DNA of 64,000 bases from the NCBI RefSeq assembly GCF_002443255.2, contig NW_019211457.1, forward strand, positions 37,423,126 through 37,487,125, given 5' to 3'. Shown one piece after another: positions 36,373 to 49,068 of the stretch. Position 1 is the first letter of the stretch. Every line of letters begins with the position of its first letter. Under the pieces are notes generated by a model. It had not been told where the DNA came from and ran no database searches. It saw only the letters and a program-made list of their open reading frames with translations. Made by a program: the position numbers and the translations under genes. The DNA is from Varroa destructor. Its lineage: Eukaryota > Arthropoda > Arachnida > Mesostigmata > Varroidae.

Positions 36373-37213
36373 CGTTTTTTGTGGCTCTTCGACCTTTTTT
36401 CTGACACATTCCGGCTATGCGCCTACACATTCCCGTTTGCCAGCCCTGCCGCCGTCGTAGCTAAATGTGTACTTATCAATGTTTCTTTTATGCCAGCTTC
36501 TGATACAAGACGCCTCGTATTGCAACATGTTTGAAGGCCGATCAAAAGAGCTCAAGAGAACCGCTGCAGTATCGCTAATTGTAACAGTACTGGCAAGAGC
36601 AGTAATTGTAACGATAACACGGAGAGTACTGAAACAGCAAACTGAATGCGTCTCAGAAGAAAATACATACTATTATAGAAAGTGTTGCTGAAACGGGGAA
36701 ACGACAAACAGATGTGTAGGCAGAGAAAACATACATGGTCGCTTAATTGACTTAATTAATGAACTCCTACGCTACTATTGCTGCCATATGTTCTGCTGCC
36801 GATGCTGTGTAGCGGTATCATCCTACAGCCTCGTTGATGACGAGTTCCGCTGAAAAGTAGCAGAAAATTTGCTTCTGCGCAAGCTATAAAACCGCCACTT
36901 GCTTATAACAGAAAAGAGAGACTAATTATACTCCTTATTATATCCTCTAACGCATCATACAGCCAGCCAGTCAGAGGTAAAAAGTCGAAGACAGCCTCAT
37001 TGTGAAACATCAAATGTAATAGTTGGTGACAATGATACATCTTGAAATCACTAGCAGAATTTTATTTTTCTATCTAAGGAATTGCATGTTTCCCTCACAA
37101 AGGAACGGAAAAATGGTATCGAACATTATTTTTTCGGCCAGAAAAAACTATTTGTGGTTCATTTCATAGCATCGTTTGCACGTGTACGCGTTTATAGCAC
37201 GACGAACTGTAAG

Positions 37214-37239
37214 ATATATATATATATATATATATATAT
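37214..37239. repeat. (TA)n microsatellite
   Basis: About 13 TA units lie roughly 600 bp upstream of the reverse transcriptase remnant. Confidence 0.9.
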
Positions 37240-37819
37240 TCTTTATCCCGTACGCTGTTGCACGTCTAATAACGTTTGTCGACTGGTGCTAGTTGGTTGT
37301 GTTGTCCAGTGCTGCAAAGAAATTATAAACAGTTGGCCGTCCTGACAGAAGCATAAGGCTAAAAATAACCCTGCTATTTCAGGCCCATGTAATAAGTGAA
37401 ACAAACCTTAATAACACTACTAGGCCTCTTACCCCCCCCCTGCAACCTCCACGAAACCACACCATTTCGTATACAAAAAGTGTACATCTGTTGCAGAATG
37501 GCTTGTCTAGATATTTCAACCTGATCTTATCTATTATTATACTTGAGAAGGCAGAACCGAGAAGCGTTATGAAACCATAATAATATCTACATGTGAGCAT
37601 CACATGAAGAGAGAGATTTATAATATGGCTGCTAATTTGCCTGCTGTGGGGTATTTGTACCTGCTTAATAATGGGGTAAAAAGAAATTTCAAGAACGATC
37701 AAACGATGACTATGACAAGGACGTTCTCGACAAATCATGTGTTGATAAATGGTTTCATCCTGGCTCTGTTTGTTAGTTCCTGATTAGCACTTGACAGAGA
37801 CGCGGCCGTACTAGCATCC

Positions 37820-38047
37820 ACGCAGTCGGTGTGAGGTGTCCCCCAGGATGCTTCAAGCTTCTTGTATCGGCTTTTTTCCAGTTAGCTTTTTTGCGCTCGA
37901 TTTAAAGATGTGTTTCCAGTCAGGGTTTGCCACCGGCTCTACATCGATGACTTAAAACTATACGATTTGTTCGACGGTGATGGCGATAGCTTGTTACTTC
38001 AGCGGGCAATCAATCAATGCTACAATGCCTTCCTGGCATTTCGCCAA
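37820..38047 (+). mobile_element. Non-LTR retrotransposon (LINE) reverse transcriptase fragment
   Basis: Reverse transcriptase copies element RNA into DNA at the target. One frame carries GVPQ (starting at 37835), the start of the conserved GVPQGS block, and about 35 codons later YIDDLKLYDLFDGDGD (from 37940), the catalytic YxDD box with the usual following residues. It continues as a helix-like LLLQRAINQCYNAFLAF, where the family has its LQ...L..W...N pattern. In-frame stops occur just before GVPQ, between the motifs and after AFRQ, so it is dead. The YADDLKLY-type signature points to CR1/jockey-like clades, but the fragment is too short to place. No poly-A tail or 5' region was recognised. 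Confidence 0.7.
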
Positions 38048-39768
38048 TAGTATGGTCGCTTGTATCGAAGAGTGCGCGCCTATCTGCTCTCACAAATAGG
38101 CTTAGACAAAAAATAATCTGACGATTTTTTGTAGCAAGCTGGAACTTCACTCCGTTCCTGATGTTCACCATTGTAATTATAATTATAACAGAGTTTGTAA
38201 CATTTTCCGATGTTCAGTAATCATTTTGTGTTAATCTTCATAGACGTCTCGTTTATTTGAAGTTTGCCAGTGTTGTATTGGGATACACGTAGATGCGATC
38301 AAAACATCGAACCATCCTTACATTGCTTGGATAAATCTAATTTTTACAGCTTCTGTGCAACGCACACTTTAACGTAACACACTTCGTTAAGTAACGTACT
38401 CCTAACGGCTTTATCGGTGGCGCGAATTATAAAAATGAACTGAAACTAAATAATATGTTTCATGGAAAGCTATTGAGTATAGATAGATAGATACTATTCA
38501 TACAACAATTGTAAGACAGTGCCATTGTAATTGGTTGTACTGCTGGCATTTTGTTGGGTCTAACTTAACTTCATTTAGCTAAAGCTTTTAACTTGGGCAA
38601 TGCCTTTCTAGACCCCCCTATTGTTTATCGTGCTCCGAAAATTTGTTAGGACACTTAATGAATATAATATCAAGGTCGTTAGTATGGTCGTGGGGCAAAA
38701 TGCGCCGCCAGCTTGACGACAACAATCATGTAAAGTTTAATGTTATGCGATACACGAACGACCTCGTCGACTAAAAAACTAGAGTAACAAATATATGTTG
38801 ATCAATTTTAACAACGGAATATCCTGCCGCTGTCCTTTAATCACTAATAATCATAAATTTTAGGCTGTTGTGGCAGTAGGCGCGTCCTAACGTACACGGG
38901 AATAGTGATAGGAGGTCCTTATTCGAAGCGTAGCTCGACTTTTGCAGATACCAGATGTGCGGTCGGTACCTTTAAAAGGTATCTAAAATGTTCATTTAAG
39001 TAGCATCGATACTAATAACCGGTGTATATGCCTAGGAAAGGATTTTCCTGCCATAGATAAGCAATTAAAGGCAGGCTATCAACTCGATTCCATCTACTAT
39101 CGAATGAACCATACTAATATTTGCTGCTCCCTATGTTCTTTCAGGTAAGCGCTAACATATCATGCGTGGATATATTATATAGTGTTTAAACTAGCGAATG
39201 ACACAATGTGGAGGAGCTAAGGTTGGATTAGGCGCTCGTCGAAACAGGTTACCCGCCTGTAACGACTATAGTAGCATAATAAGCGAAAGAGAACACGAGT
39301 AGACATCAGAGCCGATGACAAACACCGACGAAAGAAGCACACAAAATACTAACACTGAATAAAGTTGCAAGGACATTGGCCGTGGTAGAATTCTATTTCT
39401 TTTTAGAGTATCCACCCGCATGATAAGGGACGAGCTCAATCTGAGACTGCTGGTTTTTTTCTCCCTGCTAAACTTGTTTTTATATAAGAATTGGAGGTCG
39501 AAAACGGCGACTGTTAAATTGTGTGTCAGGAACGAACGGCCCCTGATCAATTCCGACGTCATTGACCGATCAGAGAGCCTTGCTTGTTAGTCAGCGAATC
39601 GGCAACTAAACAGATCCGGAACTCAATATTTTACACACGTACATTACCATACATAGCAGTTGTTGGTGTTACTGCAATCATCGTTGTGCTTATCAACTGT
39701 GCGTTTGCTTCTGATAAATTCTGACCACGGTTAATCTGTGCCAGAGAGGGGGAGAAAAGAGCCGACAG
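38048..39768. other. Noncoding stretch
   Basis: AT-rich, with no long ORF. It may contain further eroded retrotransposon sequence, but I could not recognise any motif. Confidence 0.4.
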
Positions 39769-39806
39769 CCATAGAAACAGAGACACATATGTCTCTGTTT
39801 CTATGG
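39769..39806. repeat. 38-bp near-perfect palindrome, 17-bp arms
   Basis: CCATAGAAACAGAGACA is followed by CATA and then its exact reverse complement. The arms stop abruptly on both sides. RNA from either strand would fold into a 17-bp stem with a 4-base loop. That loop is short for an animal microRNA precursor, so a mobile-element remnant or cruciform is more likely. Confidence 0.9.
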
Positions 39807-40728
39807 GTCTGTTAATTACGAGTGATAACTAACTGACTGTAATAGCATGACTATATCTTAGGAAGTAGATAGGATGATAGTAGGTAAGGGTCCATTGGAA
39901 TTGGGACGAGTTATTAGACGCAGCGTTTTTTCATAGTCCAAACTGCACATCACGAGCTGTACGCCTAGGTCTACGCGAGTGAGTAAGTGTGCCTTTGTGC
40001 GCCTAGGCACGGAAGGAGGATCGTAGCGAGCCCGGCCGGGAGGTAGGAACCGTGGCGTCTGTGTGAGTGCTTGTGCGTGTCTGTCTTGGGGCTCATTTTG
40101 TTTGAAGTGCTGTTCTTAGTACTTGTCCGTTTATTCTTCCGACATACGTTGTTGTACGGCTGTATGATGTGCTTAGGCGTACTACCGCAAAATCATCAGC
40201 AATCCCTGAATTCAATATGCTTCGGTTTCATCGTACCACATCGCTGTGGGCTCTAGAATGCTCCAAAATCGTGGCGTTGTTGCCGTTGTCGTCACTTTGA
40301 CCTGGTTGTTATTATCGTCGCTGCTGCTGGTAGCTGATAAATGTAATGGTTATGCTGTGGGAACGATGCTGATGATTACGTGAGTGTTGTCTGTCTGATG
40401 ATCTGTCTGTTTGTTCGTCGTCCGTCTCATGAAGTTCTTAGCAACTTCATTTGGTAGCGGTAGTCGCGTATTCGTCATGACAGACCCTCATTCACATGGA
40501 TGAAGCTCATCGTTAAGCAGGTTTATTGGAAAATTGTCTGCACACGTCGTTAACTCAAGTGACAGCATAATTTCTATTTCATGACATTGGCGTTACTGTG
40601 AGACGGCTGTCGGCCGAATCCGTCTCAGTTTATTGCTGATCCAGCATAATCGGTGTGCTACTTATCTGCACAGATGCTTTAAAATAGCTGCTTCTCTTTA
40701 TATATATATATATCCTATAATGGCATCG
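39807..40728. other. Unique left flank of the duplicated block
   Basis: No recognisable gene; one short ORF at 40071-40256. A short (TA)n run lies at 40699-40712, 17 bases before the left edge of unit A. This flank occurs once, so it anchors the true left side of the duplicated region. Confidence 0.5.
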
Positions 40729-42184
40729 AGTAAGAGAGGCATCTAGTGTGGCCCCGACACATTTACATATCGCGGTATCTGTTGGGGCAAACGAACAATT
40801 GAACAGCCATTAATAATGATATTTTACAAGCTTTGGCCGGCCGATCGGTCGGTCTGTCGGTGATTCTCTTTTAGCTTGTCGCACTCCGGAATTGTTGTTC
40901 TGTTATTGACAATGCTGCTGACATCTCGAGCTGTCATAACAGGATCGTAGCGTCGTCATGTTCCTTCGCGTGTGATATTGTGGATTTTTTGCCGTCATCA
41001 GGACGCTGGCGCAACTTCATAGCCGTTATCTTAACATACGTCAATGTTTCTTTCCAATTACGGAGAATTCTGTGAACTTGTCGAACGTTCATTACGTGCT
41101 TGCTGAACAACTTGTACTAATGCATAGCTGCGTATCGGAAACACAAAGGTGGACAAAGGACAATTATATAGTTCTGTTTATTGTGACCGACGATGTTTGC
41201 GGAAAATGGTGTCGCAATTGGTAAGTAGTTATCTCCCGATGTTAATCAGGTAAGAACAGCAGGTTGACATTAAACAATCAATAGACACACATTGTTAAAA
41301 TGTAAGTAAATATTTTCATGGGTGTATACATATATATGTATATAGAGTGAGGTAGACTGGTTTGATTTTGGAACGAGTGCGTATTCGTTTCCCAATCTAT
41401 CGCCTAGGCGATTGACACGCTGCTCGGTACCGCTTTAATCTTTGTAGTCTGTTACATCGCTGCTCTTGCTTCTGCTGCTAGGGATTAACTGTATCATAAT
41501 TAAAAACTCTTCTCTGTTCACCTATTAACCTGCTTTCTGACCCTATTTCCATTCAATAGGTAGGCCTGGCTGTCCGATATTCGCCACATCCTAGACGGTG
41601 GACCACAGTGACGCAAGGACCAGTAATAGTAGAAGCTCTAGGGAAACAGAGCTGACGCCTGAGTAGCAGTTGACGTTTTAGGCCAGGCTCAACTAAGCCG
41701 CCACCGCCAGTTGTAACAGCATTGGCACGCACGCGGGAGACTGGCTTGGTGGGTCAACCCGGCTTTTTTTAGCCAACCCAGTTTCCTCTACTGAATGAGG
41801 TGAATGTGATGGATGAAACGAAATGAATTGAACCAACATTTTCTTGGTTGGCAATGCTGATTCTGTCACTGCTGCTTCTACTTCGTTTTTGTTAAGTGGT
41901 GCCCTCCACAGAGCTGTTTCATAATAACTGTCCTATTGTTGGTAGATCTACGACGATGCGTTTCGCACCCTGCGGCGCTCGACGAACGGCGGATGTCAAA
42001 GACCCCCTTCTCCACACTCACTCTGTAGGTGTGTCTCCATGTGTCTATAACACATATAATGATATGTCTCTGACTCATCTAAAAGAAGTAGGCCTCTACT
42101 TGATAAAAACACACAGAGAAACTAGACATCTTGCTTTTGGCAGCATGACCAGTCAAGCGTAGCCGATTCGTTCCAGGCAGACTT

Positions 42185-42262
42185 AGAAGGTCGCCGTTAT
42201 AGTAACGTGTTTGCCTGCTAATCTTAGGGACACGTGATGGTCTAGGTTCGAATTCAGGCATA
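42185..42262 (+). mobile_element. tRNA-like SINE, copy 2 (in unit A)
   Basis: AACGTGTTTGCCTGCTAATC at 42204 is followed by TTAGGGACACGTG and the B box GGTTCGAATTC (42245-42255). The core GCTAATCTTA...GGGACAC...TCTAGGTTCGAA is shared with copy 1 at 20271, and AACGTGTTT.CCTGCTAA with copy 3. The A box is eroded. It lies in the same orientation as the others. Confidence 0.65.
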
Positions 42263-43142
42263 CGCAGATTTCGCCTCACGCTTGGAGTCAGCTATCGGAT
42301 TCATCGGCAAGTAAAAATCGGAACACTTAGGCAAACTCAGAACAAACAAAAAATCTGTTCTTTATGCAGATCTGCTTTCCAGCCTCTTGACATCCATTCC
42401 CTGTAACCGTCCTTCCTCGAACTGTTTTATCGGTTTCGCCACGACCGATAAGTAATTAGAAGGCAGTTCTTGTCGATCGATGACAACTTTTATTTGCCCA
42501 ATATTAATGAGTATATACAGCACAAATAAGGTGCCTACGTTGACATGGGACACAAAAGCTTGCGGCAACGGTCACGTTTACGAATACGGATAGAAATAGT
42601 GAGAGCAACTCCACTACCAATCCCTGTAGCTTCTGCTAGCATTGCCTGAGCTGCTACGGCCTCTGACGCACCATAGTGCAGCAAATTTAAAGAACAGAGA
42701 TTTTACCAGTTCAGACTTTGTTCTTTTTTTTTTTTTCTAAGTCTTATAATTAAATAAAGGTGCCAGGCGAGATAATTTAAATCTTGATCACGTGGACAGT
42801 ACACGCATACAATAGTGAGAGGCACCAATGTGACCTGCTGATCGCTATAGTGCTCAGCATTTTACACACATTACTAAATAATAAAGAAGTACGTATTGGA
42901 AGACTGAGAAAATGCACATATTGATTGTTGCAATAACCGCACATAACCATGTATGGTGCGGCGTTGTTCTTAAGCGTTTTTAAATTTGTAATCTTGCTTA
43001 TCCTGCTAAGTAAGGGGTGAGAGTGGTCTCAGCTCATTAGCGGAGAATCGGTACGCTGCAACGACAATCGTACCCGAAAAAATGCCGTGGATACGAACGT
43101 AAACGGAGACCCTTCATTGAAATTCTGATTAACAAAGCTATG

Positions 43143-43523
43143 TTAGTGGCTGGGGCGAGCTATTGAAGGATGGAGATATAGAAAAAAACGCGTTGAAACA
43201 ACGTACGCCATTACGGATAACTGCAAAAGAATAGCTTTATTATTTGCTGCCGCGCTCAGATAGCGTTTCCTTAGAGTGTGACAAAATGAGCATTTATGGT
43301 GAGAGGAAGTTCTCTTACGGTCACCGCCACTACAGGCGTCGCATACTTGCTCACAGTCGACAAACGGATGGGAACCGGACCGGTAGACAATAACAGATAT
43401 GAATTGGTAACTAGGAAAGAAGTTAGAAAGTTTTTTGGGCCAGCCTCCACATAACCACAAAATTGAGTGAGTTCTCGCCCCCTCTTCTTTCTGCTCGGCG
43501 CTTTTTCGTTCGTTCCTTTCCAT
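43143..43523 (-). CDS. Low-confidence - strand ORF, 126 codons
   Basis: It starts at an ATG (43523) with A at -3 and a charged N-terminus (MERNERKSAEQKEEGA). Near residue 70 it has CEQVCDAC and a little later CSFC, which recalls paired-Cys metal sites but matches no family I know. A donor-like ACC|GTAAGAG lies inside the frame near 43320, so an exon could end there. The same ORF recurs at 51483-51863 in the duplicate. It could be chance. Confidence 0.15.
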   Translation of the reverse strand: MERNERKSAEQKEEGARTHSILWLCGGWPKKLSNFFPSYQFISVIVYRSGSHPFVDCEQVCDACSGGDRKRTSSHHKCSFCHTLRKRYLSAAANNKAILLQLSVMAYVVSTRFFLYLHPSIARPSH

Positions 43524-46397
43524 TTTCGTATTTGTTTCTATCTTTTTGACTGTTGCAGCTGTTCGTAAGCCTGTCTGCAGTGATATCTATCACGTCGTTC
43601 GTATGTATGTATGTAACTACGTTCGCTGCCGAAAAGCAGCAACTCGTCCATCCGTCCGCTTGCCTATGCCAGTCGCCCAGACTGCGACGGGCACTTTGCC
43701 CTCAGGGAACATTTTGCTCTCAACTAAGCAACCGTCAGACCAGCTAACCGACCGACCGAGCGGCCGGTCGACCTACAGCACGTATACGTACGCGCTGCTG
43801 TGCCTTGCGAAACACATCGTAATTGAATAAATTTGTTCGGTAAAAGTTACAAAGTTCGTTTTTTGGGTCGCCCGACTGGCCGTTGCACTTTGTGGAGTCT
43901 GTGCCAACGTCATCCCTTAACGCAATGAACTGCGCTCTTATGCATAGCTGCATTTACCCCGCGTGCTAGAACGAAGAGCGCCCAATGATTGAATCGATAT
44001 GATCGTCTTTTTTTTTTTTTTTCGAGATCGTCTTACTTTTCTCTTCTATTGGTAACCGCTGTTCCATCATGGAGAATACCGCACAATGATGGTGGATGTG
44101 CAATAAATAATTATATTGCGCTAATACATTGTGGAATGAAATGGAAAAATCCGTTTAGGGCAGAAGAACTGCTTCTAGAAGCCGGAGCGAAGGCGGCCTG
44201 ATTCACCCCGTCGCCTACTACCGGTAGAGATGGCCCCGCTGGCGTAGGGTCACGATGTCAGCCCAATACCCGGCGGTTCGCGAAGCTTAAGTAAAGTCGT
44301 TATGCTCAAGCCTTTAGAGCTTCTAAATATTGCCCTATAGGAACCATATATTGATCTCAAAACTGCACCAGGCCCAATATTAGTCAGAGATGCGGGACAA
44401 ACTGCAGGGACGAAACTATCTGTCTACCTATCCATCGGTGATATATTCTAAACTAAATGTGTTTATTCAGCACGTAGGATTAAATTGCTTTGTCACTAAT
44501 GGATAATGGATCAGTGTGTAAATCCGTAAAAATTTTTTGCCAGCCAAATGGCAAGTTTAAGTAACACCGACCATAGCCGTAACGAGGGATTCTGTAGGAA
44601 AAATTATGCTAAAATATAACTTAGCTTTCCAGAATAATAATAAAGAGTTATTTCTTAAACTTAGTTTAGATATTATGTTAGAAAAAAAAAAGTAATCAGT
44701 TTTCCATGGTTTTACGTTAGAAGACTATAAAATAACTTACAATACGAGTCGTTCGGTTCTCATTGAATGATCCGCAATAAACACCACGGAACCCGCTCGG
44801 TTCACTTAAGACCACTATCGAGGTACCACAGTGTATTATTGACTATTACGAAATAACAATTGGTGGTTTGGTCTAAGATGCGGGACAGCCTTTCCGACTA
44901 TTTATTTGCGGCTTTCTTATGCCAAAATTCGTGTCGGTTAGATAAATGAGACCAAACATTGGTGCCGCGTAATTAGCGTGCGGAGAAAAAGCGGACGCGT
45001 TTCTTTTCGTCTTGAAGTCATAACAGCATAACCCATTTATGAATCGTACTTCCGATGAAAAGTTTTCCTTTACGACAGTTGCGAACAGCAGTGTCGCAGC
45101 AGTGACTGGACGTCATCAAGCCGGCGAAACAATATGTCATAGTAGCGGGCCAATGCAGCCGTTATGAACCACAGCTTCCTACGGACTGACGAACACTGAC
45201 GGGCAACAATAGTGTGCAGATGCTAACTACGATTATATGATAACTATTGACCCCACACAAATCGCACTGGGCTTTCCATCATCCATCAACCTGGCCAGAG
45301 AGCCCTCTCGCAGGTTTCGACAGTTTTTTTTAATGGGAAAATTGTCCAAATCTCAACATGTCGTAACTACCTTCCGCACATTATAGTCTCTCTGCAGTAA
45401 AATAAATAATAAGTTATTAGCGAAATGGCAAGGCCATAAATAATAATGATTTGCTGCAGCTTAATTAAAAATACCAGTAGGCAACTTCCAGACAATGTCG
45501 GTATCAGCTGCTGCTGCTGCTCTGTCAGAAAACGGCTGTGTAGTGAGTTTCGATCGGAGAAAACAACGCAGTCCTTAAATAGGGGGCAGGCTTTTTCTCC
45601 TCGATCTCTCGATGCTTTGCCTCAGGGAAGCTGGCCATCTACCCGTCCGCATCTGTTTGCATGTCACGTAGTTGACTCGTACGTACAAGCAGGTGACCAA
45701 CGTACATACCAGCGCCGCCTTCTCCATCTACGACGCCTAGTACGCTTATGAACTTCAGCATTAGAGGCCAGTCAGCTTCTACGTTATGGTGATAATATGC
45801 GATAGTCGTAGATTGGACGGATTCGATTAAAGTGTGTACATCCCCATGAAAAACCAAACGAGAAAAGAAACAGCTGAAGAATATTCTGTGTATCATTGGC
45901 CTCTGATTACATCGGTAGGTTGCTGTAGGCTCATGCGTCCTTTAATTTCGGGCATTCCCTAATTTCTCTAGCTAGATCGTGCGTAATTTAAATCGAAGTG
46001 TTTTCAGTCTTATGACGGAATAATAGCGAATTATCATGGGGCAGTATTTACAATATAGGGACGAATGCTGTTCTAGTATAGAACTAACTCGTATTGTTCA
46101 TGCTCGTTACCACTTAATTACCATTTTAGATACCGTTTTGTCCCTTTTAATAAGTTAGGTACAAGGCTCCTGCTAGAGCCGATAAATCGCAGTGGCTGAT
46201 CGTATTTAGGTAAATTATCTTACGACGGTTATTTTGCCGTCAGGCCGCAAATTATTTTGACGGCTGAATCATAGATCCAAAGGTAGGAGGATAATTGGAA
46301 TAATTAGGATGCGTTCTAATGACAGTAATCAAAATTGATTTACACTGGACTACGTCGTTAGAAGTAGTGATTTGGTACGTTCAGCTTTAGAGCTCGG

Positions 46398-47300
46398 TTT
46401 ATAAGGTGCTCGGAAAAATAATTGCTTATAAAGTTGTCAGTTTTGTCCCGACCGTTTCAGAATCGGAGATTTCTATTCAGACGACAGACCACGCCGTAAG
46501 CGGTTACTCGGAGTGAAGAACAACGACGAGCTTCAGGCACTCCTTAAGCGATCGGTGCAGTCTACCCGAGAGCTCTCTATACAGCTAGAAGTGCGTCAAT
46601 CGTTCGCGTGCACTCGAAAACATTTTAAAGAAAAAAAGTAGACTCTCGATTAACTCGGAAAAAATGATATAAACATCTGAGAACAGGCTTTCCGTTGCTT
46701 GCACGACACAAGAAAAGGTGTTTCTTATACTAGATGGATGTCGACGATAAGGGGTCGACCTTTTATGGCACCCCTAAAGGCAAACCAGAAAGGTTAGGCT
46801 CTTTGATTCGACATCACGAGGACTTCTCTATGGTTAAATATAGCGGAGTGAAAAGGCAGTGTCATACTATGAGCTACTCATACCTTAGAAAAGAACTACA
46901 GGAGATCGTTGTTCAAACAAACTCATTCGACCGAGCCATGACATAGACAGAAAAAGGTCTCCGATCGAAAAAGGGTGCCGGCAAGTGATACTGCCGTGCG
47001 ACAACAGCACATTGGCTCTAGCGAGCGCTAACGAATTTCCAATAGGAAACTCTTCCCCGCCCGATGTATGGCCCGAACATGACTTCATCTGATTATACAT
47101 GTTTCTATTAATGCAGCATAGCCAGGAAGGCAAACACTTCAGGTCAAAGGCCGAAGTCCGCAAATGGGTCGATGAATGGATCGCTTCCGAAGGCGGATGA
47201 ACGACTTCCTTCGAACTTCGCGAATCACATCGGTGTATATGAAAGACAAGCAGAAGTCATAGAAAACGTAATGTGTGCTTAATTACTGGAACGCTACAAT
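46398..47300 (+). mobile_element. Degenerate mariner element, copy 1
   Basis: A mariner-family transposase is recognisable along this interval, broken by stops and frame changes. The N-terminal third of the first HTH is missing or unrecognisable. Inverted terminal repeats were not found, so the ends are approximate. It is carried in unit A and therefore appears again at 54738-55640. Confidence 0.85.
46450..47200 (+). pseudogene. mariner transposase pseudogene
   Basis: The enzyme family uses a D,D34D active site. Frame 1 (46450-46641) reads DRFRIGDFYSDDRPRRKR, then NNDELQALLKRSVQSTREL and KHFKEKK before a TAG. This is the family's FxxGDFSLEDxPRSGRP linker and second HTH (TTRELAxxLGVS). After a damaged middle, frame 2 (from about 46859) reads VSYYELLIP, as in the GVIYYELL block, then VILPCDNS (46985 onward), as in VILLHDNARPH with the second catalytic Asp. 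It continues with SPPDVWPEHDF, as in YSPDLAPSDYHLF with the third Asp, and KHFRSKAEVRKWVDEW before a TGA at 47198. At least four stops or frame changes separate the parts. It is inactive. Confidence 0.87.
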
Positions 47301-47768
47301 AAATTAGAAAAAAATAACGAAGATCCGTTACCCGCTTTTTTTACATTTACATATTTGCATTCTTCGTACTTTGTCATTAATTCTAGTCGGTATGAGCGAA
47401 TAAACGTTTTCAACAGGCAGTCTCGGCGTCGGTCATTCTCCATGATAGTTATGAAGCAGCTTGTCGGCCCAAGCTTCCGCCCCATATACCGTTGTTCCTA
47501 CCCGTGGGGTTCATTACGACATTCAACAAATACAATTTATCTTTAAATCTGCTTAGTAAATACAATTATCGATCCAATTCAAACGGTTATGCGTTCGAAT
47601 GATAAGCGCACTCGCTTACTCGCTTATCCAACGTAAACCCAGAATTGGCCAATCTATAAGAGCGTATTTAATGAACCCAGAAAATCGACCTTTCCCTTTT
47701 CGTTGTAAAGGTATTTTTGTCGTTATTGTTTTCGGTGTTTTAGGCTTTCGGATGCTTCGGAAATCGCA

Positions 47769-47793
47769 ATATATATATATATATATATATATA
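47769..47793. repeat. (TA)n microsatellite in unit A
   Basis: About 12 TA units, identical in length to the tract at 56109 in the duplicate copy. Equal length in a fast-changing repeat supports a single underlying locus. Confidence 0.9.
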
Positions 47794-48702
47794 GGAAATA
47801 GATTTGAAAATGGGCATATTTTCATATAGTTTTATTTTTAGCGATAATCTGTAGTAAAAATGATCCCGCTCCATTAAGAAAAAAGTTACCTAGACATTCG
47901 ATCATTAAATTAAGATATAATATTTTACCATTGTTTTATTGTTGAGACATATCACTAGGACCCGCTCACTAGTGTGTATTTATACAAACACGCACAAAAA
48001 AAACCCTTAGCAAAAGCTAGCGCGAAGTACATAATACCGTCCTAACAAAAACCATTTCGTGTACCTGTAAATGGGCCTACCAAGCGAATGTTTAATACAA
48101 AACATAGGGTAATTTTTATCAATTGTTTGTGCGACGCCATTTTAATTATTAGGAGACAACATTTAGCATAAGTACACGCATCATAAGTAACGAAAGCTGC
48201 GGATCAAATATGTATTTAATTAGCTAGGTGTTGGCTGCCACAGAGCTCTTTGTGTCTGTTTTTCGAGTCGTCGCCATTATTGAGGCTTACGAAATGTAAT
48301 GGAACTGCTATCTAATCATAATCTAAAGATATAATCCAGATTCACCACTGGGACATCCTGCCGTTTCGGGGCAAACATGTTATGGGCAGATTAACTGCCT
48401 AGGAGGCATTTAAATAGCACGCGCCATTGACTCGACGAGTTCTATCTTGATGTCATCATTCTGCAGCTCTCCGCTCTGTGCGGTGTACGTAGAGATGCAT
48501 TAGCATAGCGTATGACGCTTTGGTTTTCTGTGGTCCGAACAGATCCTATTACTGTTAAAAGACACGCATCCTGTTTCTACCGAAATATCTTCCCCATTAC
48601 GGCGTTTATTTCGTTGCTGTTAACGTCTTCGTTGCTTAATATTGGCGTACAAAACTGAGCAACTTTGTCTGTTATATTGACAATAGGACTAGTAGTAATA
48701 AG

Positions 48703-49068
<366 letters not shown>

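Larger units (their letters stand above)
40729..48702 (+). repeat. Duplicated unit A, copy 1 (7,974 bp)
   Basis: It repeats at 49069-57042 with a constant offset of 8,340. Every stretch compared is identical, including a T-run, the (TA)n tract at 47769 and the decayed transposon. Identity begins at AGTAAGAGAGGC and ends at AGTAGTAATAAG. The unit holds a SINE copy, a mariner relic and a few low-confidence ORFs. Identity over repeats that normally vary suggests the copies are either extremely recent or one locus assembled twice. Confidence 0.95.

Noticed and set aside
44230..44285. Possible tRNA gene (TGGCGTAGGG ... GGCGGTTCGCGA)
   Set aside because: Only a loose likeness to A and B boxes. No acceptor stem pairing, and it does not match the SINE core seen elsewhere.
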